Shown piece after piece: positions 23,083 to 33,875 of a stretch of 64,000 nt of DNA. Below the pieces are notes generated by a model. That model had not been told where the DNA came from and searched no databases. It saw nothing but the letters and a program-made list of their open reading frames with translations. The DNA comes from Serendipita indica DSM 11827 (Eukaryota; Basidiomycota; Agaricomycetes; Sebacinales; Serendipitaceae): assembly GCA_910890315.1 (NCBI GenBank), contig CAJVGD010000013.1, positions 682,001 through 746,000 on the forward strand. The letters are read 5' to 3'. How positions within the stretch are numbered: position 1 is the stretch's first letter; every line of letters begins with the position of its first letter. The position numbers and the translations under genes are program-made.

Positions 23083-26000
23083 ATGGCAGATCCAATCAGG
23101 ATAACGATTACAGCGGTTACAGCGGTAAGATTCTGTCTCCTCGTTCGTCAAGGAAACTCAGTGTCTCTAGGTGCTCGGCGCCGCCAAAGCCATCGTCGCC
23201 ATGATCGACAAAGAGGAGCGCCAGAAACATCAGAAGAATGCATCAGTTACCGATCTTGAAGCATCTGTCAACGCCCTCAAGGAGGACATGAGCATCTATG
23301 GCCGTTTCCTGAACACGATGTTTGCGGAAGATGCCAATCAAAGAGCACGCGTAAGGCTCTGTTCCGGGTAAGTGATGCTATAAATCTTGTAAAACAACTG
23401 ACGCGTCGTAGCCCCGAGGGCTGTGAGGCTCTGAATCAACTAGATGTCTCCCTCGAGGGCGCGCGGCGCTGCTTGGAACAGACAGAGGTGGTGGAGACCG
23501 CACTCTCTGCCTCTGAATCCAATAGAGTGTGGCCGGCCAAACGGCCTCCTATCGGAGAGCTGGTAAAGTCGCTCTTTCAAACCAACTTTGCTCCAAACGA
23601 CGATACCATCGACAAGCTCTTGAGTGCAACCAAGGATGTGGATATATATCGTGGCAATTGCAAGTGCTCGTTCAAGCGGGTATGGTATCTATATCAACTC
23701 TATCAGCAGCCTCCGAATCAACAAGTATCTATGGAAAGCATTCAATCCGATGGCATTGAGAGTGCCTTGAATGACGTCGAAATGGCTTTCTACCAGCGGC
23801 CATTTACTGTATCCGCGGAGGGCAGTGTCCGTGTCGCGTTCAACAACCTGTCCATGCTGAACCGAACCAGCGAAAACTCAACAAAACACATGAAGCTGAT
23901 GAAAGACATTGGTCACCGGTGGGCACAGAGTGGGATGGATCGAAATGATTTCCTAGGCCAACCTGGAAAACCCATTTCCAAGATCCAAGCCCTTGGAAGG
24001 CTACAAACGTCTCTGTTCGAGCTACTTTGGAGTGGTACGATCGAGCAGATGAAAAGGCCTCAAAACATCGAAATTCTGGCTCAGGAGAAGTCGGAATTCA
24101 AAACCGAGCTGTACGAGCTTGAAAAGGCACTCCAAGATGCAATTTTTCGAGCCAAAAAAGAGAGATTCGCCATCGCTTTCTGTGGAATGGTCAAAGCTGG
24201 GACGTCATTGTTCCTCAACGCGCTCATTGGCGAACCTATTCTGCCATCTAATGGTGAGCATTTATATCTTTACCGCTTAATCTATCTAATGTGGTACCAT
24301 AGAATTACCATCCACCGCCTGGCCGTGTCGGCTTCGCCATGTTCCAGGCCAGACGACGCCGATGCTTACTTACGACGAGGGGCCGTTTATCTCCGGCCTA
24401 AAGGCGCTGCAGAAAGCGAAATATGGTCACCGACTCAGGAACTACCAACCTCCTTCCGAAGATATTTTCGATGCAATATTCCAGGATGAAGACGTAGCGA
24501 CACCGACAGAAGAAGAGATCAAGCTCAGGGAACTGTACGCACCTTGGGTTGACCTTCATGCTGTGACAAGGAAGAACCTAGAAGAATTCGAGTCTCCATA
24601 CTATGTCTTACCCAAGTCAGCAAAGGGACACGAGGACGTTAAGAGATTGGTGAGTGAGACGTTATTCTTTCCAGGCGTCACTTATTAGCTCTAGCTAGGG
24701 ATTCTAAACGACATCATTCGACTCTGCTTCCGCTTCAAGCTCGTTTTCAAGATGGATGATGTCGAGTGGCCATTACTGACCGTGGAATTCAACTCGCTTG
24801 GTGACCACCCAATGGACGGCATATACGAGGTGAGGCTTTAGCTGTACGGCACAATCCCTAAGCGACTCAAATTATACCAGTTTATAGACCTCCCGGTACG
24901 AATGTTCCGCATAAATCTTCTTTTATCTTATTATCTATAGGGGTTGGGAGAGCAATTTGAAACAGTATGTCAATGATGAAATTATGAATGCGTATTCACG
25001 TCGTATATCCACAGTTCAGCTTCGAGGCCATGGTTCGACTGGTAGCAAAGGACTCAAACGCAATTGTACCCATCATCTCATTCAAAGAATTGGCCCGCAG
25101 GCAAGTACTCGAAGGCTCCGTTTCCATCAGTACTCATCATTACTCAGTGATTGGAAGAAGCTACCGGACACTGTATCGAGTGGATTTGGTGCTCGAGCAA
25201 ACATTGTCATCTGCACTCATCTGTAAGTGTTGCCCGCGCGTCGTCCGTAGCTGATTGAGCCCAGGGATCAAATTCACGGCGAGAACCTCAATGAACAATT
25301 ATCAATCGTTAGCAAGGTCTTTTGGCCCGGTAATCTCAAGGGAGTGGCGTCTAACGACATCATTCCCTGCTCGTCGTTGATGGGTCTGAGCGCGCGAGCC
25401 CTTTTGGACTTGTCAAGAGGGAAATCAAAGCCACAATTTACGTCATTCTGGGATCCGAAGCGGAAGAAAGTCAGCCACCCGGTACAAAGCCTCATCCCCG
25501 ACTGCCGGATGTTCTCTCACCACCTTCTAGTGTGCTGAAAAAATCCTCGGCGTCAGCCAGCCTGAGCAGAACTATGAGAGGATGCCGACCGAATTTTGGA
25601 ATGCCGAGCTCGAACGGGAGATGAAAGAGAGCGGCTTGCCAGACGCAATCCAAAAGCTGGCCCGAGAAATGGTCGATCAAGCCAAACAACGGGCTCTCAT
25701 TCAGGAATGCCAGGCTGTGTGTAAACAGCTTCGCAAGATGATTACCGCCCAAGAGTATGTCTCCATCGATAATAGGTCTGCTCTATTCATCATGTCTACA
25801 GACGCAAGCTCCTCGAAGCCAGACGCACGGTTTGTCTCTGCTCCATCTGTCTCACTTGACCTGACAGGTATAGAAACGAGACTTTGATGCCGCAAAAAAG
25901 GAATTCGAAGATGCCCGAGCGAATTTATATGCACTGATCAATACATGGAATCTTAGCAAAACCACCCAGGAGCAGATCTATAAAGACAAGCTGGACAGAG

Positions 26001-26933
26001 TAATCAAGGCGCTCTCACAGAAAGCCGAATCCTTCATACCCCTCGCCATAGAAAACACGCTCAACGATTGGTCCCTCGGATCCGTCAAACAAGAGAAAGA
26101 TATCGAGTCGAGTAGAGCCCCGGAAACAACAAAAGCAACAATGCAACATAGTACTACTGTACTGATCCTCGAAAGTGCGGCGCACGCAGAAGAATTCCTT
26201 TGCCTCAGTCAAACCGAGCTCACAAAGTCGTTGAACGAGCTCAGACGGGACTTTGTGATCAGTGTTCGGAAGATGGCAGAGGAGGCGCGAGCAAAGCATT
26301 TTCAAGATCTGAAAGACAAAATCAAATATCTCGATCCAAAGATGCAGCCAGAGTTCCGTAAAGAAATCATCGAGGATCTGAACGATCAATCTGTCAATAT
26401 TCGTCAAGTTGCATTCAAACAGATCAGAAATAAGGTATGTATACACGTGTCTCGCCATTGACTGAGCCTTATCCTTTCCATTAGATCAAGATAATCAAGA
26501 CTTGGGGACGAAACAAGCAAACGATCTATCTCGCCATGGATGTCATTGAAGGCCACTACCGGGAGGAAATCGTCAAGCCGTGGATCAAGGATCTGGCGAG
26601 AGAGAGCGAAAAGTCGCTGATTGGAACAATCACAGCTAGTTCCCAGGTCGCGAGGACGGCGGTAGAGAACGCATTGGCACGTGAAGATGCACGATACAAG
26701 CGGGAAAGTGAAGAGCGAATCCCGAACAAGTACGGAGTGGTACAGAACATGGTGCGTAAGCACGTTGTTGGGGTGACTGGTTCTCACCTTCATAGGTGGC
26801 ACTCAACAGCTCGCTATGGGCGGCAGAGAGTGCTCTTCAAACGATTTGGAAAGAACTCCTTGAATCACTGAACGTCATGGGCAAGGCACCTCTCAATACC
26901 ACTGAATCTATTGTGGAGGAAACCCTTGTGAGA
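23083..26933 (+). CDS. Dynamin-like GTPase, copy B, with altered P-loop (possible N-terminal part of a GTPase-kinase fusion)
   Basis: ATG 23083 opens MADPIRITITAVTA; an intron follows, then VLGAAKAIVAMID, a mildly hydrophobic N-terminus. Exons match copy A. The G1 loop reads GMVKAGTS: codon 24202-24204 is ACG (Thr) where copy A has AAG (Lys). G2-like LPSTAWP, FIDLPG (G3) and VICTHLD (G4) remain. Loss of the invariant P-loop Lys normally abolishes nucleotide binding or hydrolysis in P-loop GTPases (established for the fold), so this may be a pseudo-GTPase. The hydrophobic segment of copy A is absent (26485-26537 replaces about 350 nt). Where copy A stops, this copy stays open (LNTTESIVEETLVR to 26933). 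A 38-nt GT-AG intron (26934-26971) would join it in frame to the kinase downstream. Confidence 0.72.
23321..26880 (+). repeat. Segmental duplication, copy B
   Basis: Same-orientation partner of 1-3895, offset about 23.32 kb. Similarity ends just after the shared codons for ESLN near 26873, close to where the two proteins begin to differ. Upstream of 23321 comparison is impossible because copy A runs out of the window. Confidence 0.85.
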
Positions 26934-26977
26934 GTATGTAAAACTTGTCGCTGCAAACTTATGATGTGCAGGACACG

Positions 26978-28576
26978 ATGCATACAGGCACAGAGAGTGT
27001 ATTGATCCAGGGAGAATCGAGAGAGGGGGAGCGAACAGTGATGCCGTTTCCACAAGCAGAACAAATGGAAGGTAGATCCTCTGAAGCAAGCATTTTGCGA
27101 GGCAAGAACTCAGAGGTTTTGGGAAGTGGCTCTGAATCACCAGGTTCTGCGCTCGAGGGTATCAAAACGTCCGTGCAACAGTATACCCACGCTGCAACTC
27201 AAACATTGGCCGAAGGATCTGACAAGGAATCCGATTCTTCTTCATCTGATCCATCGTCAACTTATGGGCGCGTTAATGGTGTCGACGTACCGCTCAAATA
27301 TGCTCACGCTGCAATCCAAACCCAAGTCGAGGCAGTTCTCGAAGAATCATATCCCTTTCATCCAGGGCATTTAGCAACCGTCAAAGAGGACCCTGACCCG
27401 CTGATTCCGATGTTGCAGGATTTATTGCATCAGCGGCGTCCAGTTGAGCTGTACAACGTAACCAACATCAGCAATCATCCCTTTGCCTACGGCGGATATG
27501 CCCAAATTTACGCTGGCGAATTTCAGGGACGCCAAGTATGTGTGCTCGACGACTTGATCGCGCGGTGTAATATTTCGATAGGTGGCTGTGAAGTGCATCA
27601 CCCCTCGGAGAAACCGGACTAGGCCCGCGCCATGGGAACAATCGATGAGTAGGGTAAGTGGGATTGAGTTTGCCTGACTTGTGATGAATCCTGCATTTAG
27701 AGAGTTGATAGAGAAATCGAAGTATGGAGCGCGCTTTCTCATCCTAATATTCTCGATTGCCTCGGGTACTATTGTAACACCAAACTCGCCGACTTCCCTT
27801 GTATTGTTTCTCCAGTACGTGTTCATATTTCGACTAATCGAAACTTACGAGCTGTAGCTGTGCGTTCATGGATCGTTGGATATCTATCTACGGGAGTCTC
27901 CCAACATTACAGACGCCGAGCGCCTGCGATTGGTTCGCCAACAGCTCACTCTTGCTATAGGTTTGACGTATTGTATTCAGGTTTCCCAAACATCTCTGGG
28001 AATAGCGTATTTGCATGATCTCGGCATCATTCACGGTGATCTAAAACCAGTGAGTATGCTCGACCAACAATCCACTTTCTCAATTCTTTTTCAGCTGAAT
28101 ATACTCGTCGACGAACACTATCAAGTCCGCCTCTGTGATTTTGGCCTGGTTCGTGCCCTGGAGGGGCTCGAGCCGACCCCGACCCCATACATCGCAACGC
28201 CTCTCTACATGGCCCCAGAATTGAGTGATTATCGAGTGTCAACGTTTGCAGGGGATATCTGGGCGTTTGGTTGCATCGCATTAGAGGTATATCTCCAAAC
28301 TTGGCGTTGTCATGAATAACTGGACGTGTCTAGGTTATAGAAGGCCTTCAACCTTATGCACGACGGCAGAACGAGATGAGGACCTATGGTCGGGCATACA
28401 GAAATCAATACCCAGCTGACAAGAGCATGAGCCGTTGGCCTCAATCTGACTTTAAAGAGGCGGCCTGGGCACTCATGAAAAGCTGCTGGAATCAATTTCC
28501 CTTTCTCCGACCTCCGATTAAGAGCATGGTTTGCCAACTGCAAATGATGGAGGAAATGTTGCCCCTCGAGGAGTAG
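26978..28576 (+). CDS. TKL-like protein kinase (separate gene, or C-terminal half of the GTPase fusion)
   Basis: An N-terminal Ser/Glu-rich linker (27000-27420) holds two imperfect repeats, YTHAATQTLAE and YAHAAIQTQVE. The kinase domain follows: a Gly-rich loop FAYGGYAQIYAGEF, VAVK with the beta-3 Lys (27591-27593), the alpha-C Glu in REIEVWSALSHPNIL, catalytic-loop HGDLKP then LNILV across an intron, DFG in LCDFGLV, and APE in YMAPE. The C-lobe is complete, with W.FGC and RP near the end; stop TAG 28574-28576. Catalytic Lys, Asp and Asn are present; HRD is replaced by HGD, as in many agaricomycete TKL-type kinases. If separate, translation could start at ATG 26978. If fused, the protein would be a GTPase-linker-kinase of roughly 1,400 residues. 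Convergent with the hydrolase gene 132 nt away. Confidence 0.75.
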
Positions 28577-28708
28577 ACAGATGCTATCTTGTATTGTATT
28601 ACTCTCCTGGATTTTAACAGCTATCTTCTCTTGATACCACGTTTCTGTTGCGAGAAAGCTGGATCAAATTGGAGATAACGACAAGTAGAGGTGAATCACC
28701 TTTGTTTC

Positions 28709-30698
28709 TCACATCTGCAGTACATAAACTCCAGATGCTAGGCCATTCAATTCGACGTGCAAGTGCAGTCTATCCTCAGTGGCGGTCAGAACCAGCATGT
28801 TTGCACCAGTATTGAAAAGCGCTTGTGTGGTCGATACCATAAACGGCAGAGGACCAAAGCGGATTGAAACGTTTCGAGGAGCGGTGTCCAAGTTGGCGAA
28901 TATGAGTAGTATCCCACTCTCGGCGGTGTATGTGACGGCGACAATCTGCTCGTGATTTCGAGTCGGCTCCATCACCGACGATAGGTCCTCGTCATCTGGT
29001 ATCGACATGAGCGGGAGCTGTTGTCCGTCGGTGAGAGCTCGCCCGTAGAGTTGTTCCTGATTGAATGGACATATGTGGCCACCGAGAGTACGTACAACTG
29101 GGCGATCGACTTTAACGCTCGGATGGAGCATATACTCGGCGAGCCGAGGAACCATTTTTGCTAGTTTTGTCGCCGCGTCGTCAATCTCCGGGGTAGTCGG
29201 TGCAATCCATGGCGTGATACCTAGACTCGTCAGCATATAGTGATGCTAAGCCAGACCTTTACCCGTCGCGCCGCTCGATAATGCCAGGATACTCATGAGC
29301 GCAAACTCGCGTCCAGTGGGATACCGACTCCAAAAGCTATATCCATCAGCTTCATACGAAATGATCAAGTAGAACCCACCTCTGCTCTCCAAACGCCTGC
29401 ACGACGCTCCAAAGCACCTTGCGTTCGCCCATCCACTCCAATCTCCTCGCATATTCCTCCAGTACAATTGCCACTTCACCTACCTCACTACTCTCACACT
29501 CGTCACACCCACAATCTCCAAACGTCGGGGTACATTCAGTTGAATAGACGGTACTCCACGTCGTGTTTGTGCCGATAGGATACGTGTCATGGAGGAGAAG
29601 AGGTGTGTTTGAGGTGTAAGGTGCGAAATTGTAGTCGCGGCAGTTGAGGACGAGCGAGGTTGGGTGATAGCCGTCGAGTTGGGAGATGAGCTCAGAGGCA
29701 CGTTGTGGGAGAGCTGTATCGTCTGTCCATCCGTCGGGTCTACATCATGAGCATGAGTGAATATGAGAGTGTAAAGATGGGGATTCGTACTCGTCTGCGG
29801 TGTACCAAGCGAGGAGGTTCTTTCTCTTTTTGATCGCGTCGACTTCTTCCGCTATTTGGGTTAGATTCTTGTAGCTCCTAAAGAGGATTAGATGGACCAA
29901 ATTAAGTGGGCAAGAGTCTACCATCGCATATCGTAGACGAGCCAAAGGCCAAGTTCTTCCATCCTGTCCAGCACGAGGTTGAGCGCAGTCACGTTGCCAA
30001 ACGTAGGTACAGGATGGACAAGATTGTATCTGGTCATGGTATTAGATATTGGTAGATGTAGTATCAGATACGTACCCTCTATCAACAAAGTCGTCTAGGA
30101 TAGATAGATTCTTGGCAAGATAGTTGTCAAACGCCGTGTAGAATCCAAATCCGATAAACGGTTTCCACTCGTCATGTGAACGGACGAGAAGTGTTGAGCG
30201 TTTGTAGTCAGTCTTGACGACGGAACCGTCGTATGGGTTTGGTGGGAGGTAAAAGAGCTCTGTTGAGACAGGTACCTCGGTGCTGTGGATAGAGCACTGA
30301 AGGGCGTACGGTTGTTGACTTGGCTCAAAGTGTTTGAGTGGTAGAACAACTTCCTGCTTCAAGCCGAGTTGAAGCGTCGCGTTGACAAGGGAGCCATGTT
30401 CTTCATTGCCAATCTGCACTTTAAACGACGTCGGATCGTCATGGAGTGGAAAAGTGCTTTTCTTTGCTACGTGTGTGACCTCCAAGTCGATAATAATTGT
30501 CGCAGTGTCGTCTTCTCCATGTATATAGGGTGATATGGCTGTATAACATCGAAAGAGGAGCAGAGGAGAGTCTGAATGTTGAGGGACTGGATAACGACCG
30601 CCTGGATGTATAACAGGCTGTCCTTGTTTGTAATGTTTACCACACCATTTGTCCTGTGCGAGTGCTGAGGCTGCTAGAAGAACAAGGCCCAACAGCAT
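28709..30698 (-). CDS. Secreted TIM-barrel glycoside-hydrolase-like protein
   Basis: ATG 30698 starts a clear signal peptide (MLLGLVLLAASALAQ). An N-terminal beta-sandwich-like region follows, then a barrel-like region with PFIGFGFYTAF, LDRMEELGLWLVYDMR, KNLLAWYTADEPDGW and LLHDTYPIGTN, and a C-terminal beta-rich region ending GLASGVYVLQM. The order resembles GH2/GH5-like retaining hydrolases; WYTADEPDGW could hold a catalytic Glu, but I cannot assign a CAZy family. Several short introns interrupt the gene. Potential N-glycosylation sites (NLS, NVT) suit secretion. Divergent from the Ish1-like gene with about 210 nt between starts. Its natural substrate is unknown; a cell-wall or plant polysaccharide is a reasonable guess for a filamentous fungus. 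Confidence 0.6.
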
Positions 30699-30908
30699 GG
30701 ACGGGGGTCAAAGGCGGAGTGAATTCGAATGATGTATGACACGTGTCACCGTGTAAAATGACGTTTTGTTTGTTGGAATTGCACAGCGCCAATCAAGTCC
30801 GAGTGGGGACTCTGACGACATTGGCAAAACGGGGACACTTAAAGGCCTCGACTTTGTGGGTTTGCTCCCGTCTCCAATTTCAGTCCCATTTTCCTCACTT
30901 AAACAAAA

Positions 30909-32398
30909 ATGCGTCTGACTGCCCTCTCGCTCCTCTTCTTGTCCTCGACGGCCATCGCGTCCAGTTGGTTTGGATCCGACGAGCCCGAGCCCAAGCAATG
31001 GTCGCAGGAACAACTCGACAAGGCCCAAAAGGCGTATGCATCTGTTCATGACAGTGCAATGCAGTCCTGGACAGACAGCCAACTCCGCCAATTCCTCATG
31101 GACCAGGGCGTCATCGAGCCAAAGGGCACAAAGGAACAAGCTCCTCCAGATGGCACGCAGCCAGTATGTGTACAAGTATATCTTTTATAAATACAACTAA
31201 CTCTCCCAGTCGCAAGTCGTTTAGCTCGGCACTCTCCAGCGCATCCGCCAGTGCCTCGACGGCCGTGTACGGCGATAGCTACTACCAGGCAACCCAATCT
31301 GCCTCTTCCATCGCCTCTCAAGCCTCGAGAACTGCCTCTTCGTACATTACCAGCGCCACCGAGGCTGTCATGGACGCCATGGACGACACCAAAGATTATG
31401 TCTACTCGTCGGTCAGACAACCAACTCCGCACCTATCTCGAGGAAAAGGGTGTCATCCGCACAAAGGCTCAAGTCTCTCGCGACGAGATGCTCAAAAAGA
31501 TGCGCGAAACGTATGCCGCCGCCGCCAACCCAGTCTATGACGCCTGGAGCGACAGCTACATGCGCCACTGGCTCATCCGCAACAATATCATTGCAGAACC
31601 CCCGACTACGCGTGAAAAGCTGCTCGCGGCTATGAACTCATATTACTATAACACAAAGGTACGTCATCCCTTGCGTATTTGCTTCTCCCACTCACACTTT
31701 CTCACAGGACTATGTCTGGTCTTCTTGGTCTGATAGCGACCTCAAGGCATGGCTCGTCCAGCACAACATTATCAAATCCGACGCCCAGCTCAAGCGTGAA
31801 AAGATGGAAAAACTCGTGCAGGACAACTACCTCTCGGCTTCGAATGCCATATGGGATGCTTGGACAGAATCTGAAATCCGCGCCTGGCTCATCGAACACG
31901 GCTATCTCCGCAGCGACGCCCAAGTGAAAAAGGACGAACTCGTCTCGCTCATCAACTCCAAGTGCGTACCCACTTTTTGTTTGCTTTTGTAAAGTCATTG
32001 ACTCAACGTCTAGGTACACCGACGCGGCCAACAGATCTGCAGAGTACCTCACCTGGCCAGACGCACGTCTTAGAGCCTATCTCCGCATGCACGGTCTCCC
32101 CGAATCCCAACTCCCGACATCCCGTCCAGGTCTCCTTCACGAAGTCCGCATCCGCTACGTCATTGCCCAGACACGCATCGACCAAATGATTCAAAAGATT
32201 CGCGATGTCGTCTATGGGTCGATTGAGACGGCCGAAGAGAAACTCGGGAGCGTGTTGAGTGCGCTTGGAGGTGCAAGGGACGAGGCAGAAGTTAAGCGTC
32301 GCGAGGCGGTCAAAGAGGCTGAACGCCTCGCAAAGGAGGCTGAGAAAAAGGCAGAACAGCTCAAGGCTGAAGCTATCCGGAAGAAGAATGAGCTCTAA
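30909..32398 (+). CDS. Ish1/Msc1-like stress protein with six helix-extended-loop-helix repeats
   Basis: Signal peptide MRLTALSLLFLSSTAIASSW at ATG 30909. Six repeats of the pattern W-[STP]-[DE]-x(2)-[LMI]-[RK]-x-[WFY]-L follow: SWTDSQLRQFL, WSDNQLRTYL, WSDSYMRHWL, WSDSDLKAWL, WTESEIRAWL and WPDARLRAYL, each about 40-50 residues apart and spread over several exons. A Ser/Ala-rich segment separates repeats 1 and 2. The C-terminus is a charged helix (EAERLAKEAEKKAEQLKAEA). These features define the Ish1 repeat family; S. pombe Ish1 is a stress-induced nuclear-envelope protein and S. cerevisiae Msc1 a related ER/mitochondrial protein. The frame looks intact across about five introns. Which membrane it reaches cannot be told from sequence. 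Confidence 0.82.
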
Positions 32399-32834
32399 AG
32401 TATGGCTATGATGACTCTTTTATCGTAAAAGGCGACTGTCCTAGTTTTTGCATGTTCAGCACGAGAGATGTACGAGTAGATGCCAATGTTATCTTGCCCA
32501 TTTTTTCTCTTGCTGATGTGAGCAGGAGGAGAAGAAGCGCGACGCGTGGGGCCAAACAAATACGATTTGGACGTGACCACGACCGGGGATTGCGCCCAGA
32601 GGCGATCACTGCACATCACATCAAGTACAACAGACGTGTATACGCGTAGATTGGCATTTATACGTCGATATTATAACAGCCAGTCTCCCCGCGCCTTTCT
32701 GCATATCCAGGAATCTCCCATCTGCGATACTTTCTTACTCCCTTTGATCCATTCTTGATATTTCCTGCTCCATTTTCCTCAAAGACTCGACTTCGAGGTC
32801 ATACCCCATCTAAGCGACTCCTAGATTTGGAGAA
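32399..32834. other. Intergenic, 436 nt, between the Ish1-like gene and ASF1
   Basis: Short open frames occur on both strands but none has coding character or conserved motifs. Pyrimidine-rich sequence just before 32835 is typical of a fungal promoter. Confidence 0.4.
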
Positions 32835-33592
32835 ATGATTGCCATCAAAGAAATCGTGTTTACGAGCCCACCTCGGGCACGGTTCAACGAGAATTACAAG
32901 TTCAAGATTACATTCGAGTGCATGTCGCTGCTAGAAGACGGTACGTCTCCGCGTCCATACCCGACAAAGACGTTAACAGTATATTTTTTTTTTCCCTCCA
33001 AACCATCATACGTCACATACAGACGTCGAATGGAAGCTCATCTTTGTTGCCTCGCCCGACAATCTCGACCTAGACCAAGAACTCGACGACTGTCTAGTCG
33101 GACCCATCCCCGTCGGCGTCAATTCGTTTGAATTCGACGCAAACCCACCAGACCCAACGCGTATCCCCAAGCAGGACATACTCGGCGTCGCCGCCATCAT
33201 CCTCACGGGCTCCTACCGCGACCAAGAGTTTGTGCGCGTGGGTTACTACCAGAATACAGAGTACGATAATGAAGAAATGAATGAGAATCCACCACCCACT
33301 CCACGATATGACCGCTTGGTCCGCGAGCTAGCGGACAAACCCCGCGTCACCAGGTTTAATATTCGATGGTACGTTTGTTACTACTCTTATGATTAAATCC
33401 CTCTGATTTCGAACGTACAGGGATGGAGGAATGATTGGAGGATCCGCCCCATCTGCGCCCGCGCCCAATCAACCTCAACAGCCGTTCAACTCGCCCGTTC
33501 CAGGCGCTGCGTTCCCACGAGAGTACTCTGGAGGACCAATCAACTCGGCATTTGTGCCCAGTGCAAACGGAAACTCGATGGCGATTGGCTGA
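32835..33592 (+). CDS. ASF1: Histone H3-H4 chaperone ASF1
   Basis: Binds H3-H4 dimers and passes them to CAF-1 and HIR for nucleosome assembly in the nucleus. ATG 32835 opens MIAIKEIVFTSPPRARFNEN, close to the family's N-terminus. An intron (about 32941-33022) splits LLED/DVEWKLIFVASPD. Further signatures: LDDCLVGPIPVGVNSFEFDA, DILGVAAIILTGSYRDQEFV, RVGYYQNTEY and PRVTRFNIRW. These cover the whole Ig-like core (about 155 residues). A Pro/Ser/Asn-rich tail of about 50 residues follows, instead of the long acidic tail of yeast Asf1. A second intron splits RW/DGG. Stop TGA 33590-33592. Highly confident. Confidence 0.96.
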
Positions 33593-33875
33593 AATCAATC
33601 AATCAACACGAGAAAGTCTCAAATCACTCGTGGATCGTCCTTTATGGTAATTGTATGTATCTCCCCAACTGGTGTCACTATCTAAGAAAAGCTTGCTACA
33701 ATCGAGTCGAATTTCAAAACGCTTGACGCGCAGTACAATTGGATAAGAAACGCAACAGTGCACGCATGCACGGTAAATAGAGAAATCGAGCCCAGAGGAA
33801 GAAGAAACGGGCAGTAAAACACACCTGGTTTTATAATCAGAGTTGAGAAAGGTGGCGAGTAGTGAACATACCGAA

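Noticed and set aside
28656-28672. A 17-nt sequence (AAGCTGGATCAAATTGG) also found at 19518-19534
   Set aside because: Only one match of this length, in unrelated flanks, close to what chance allows in 64 kb; no wider repeat around it.
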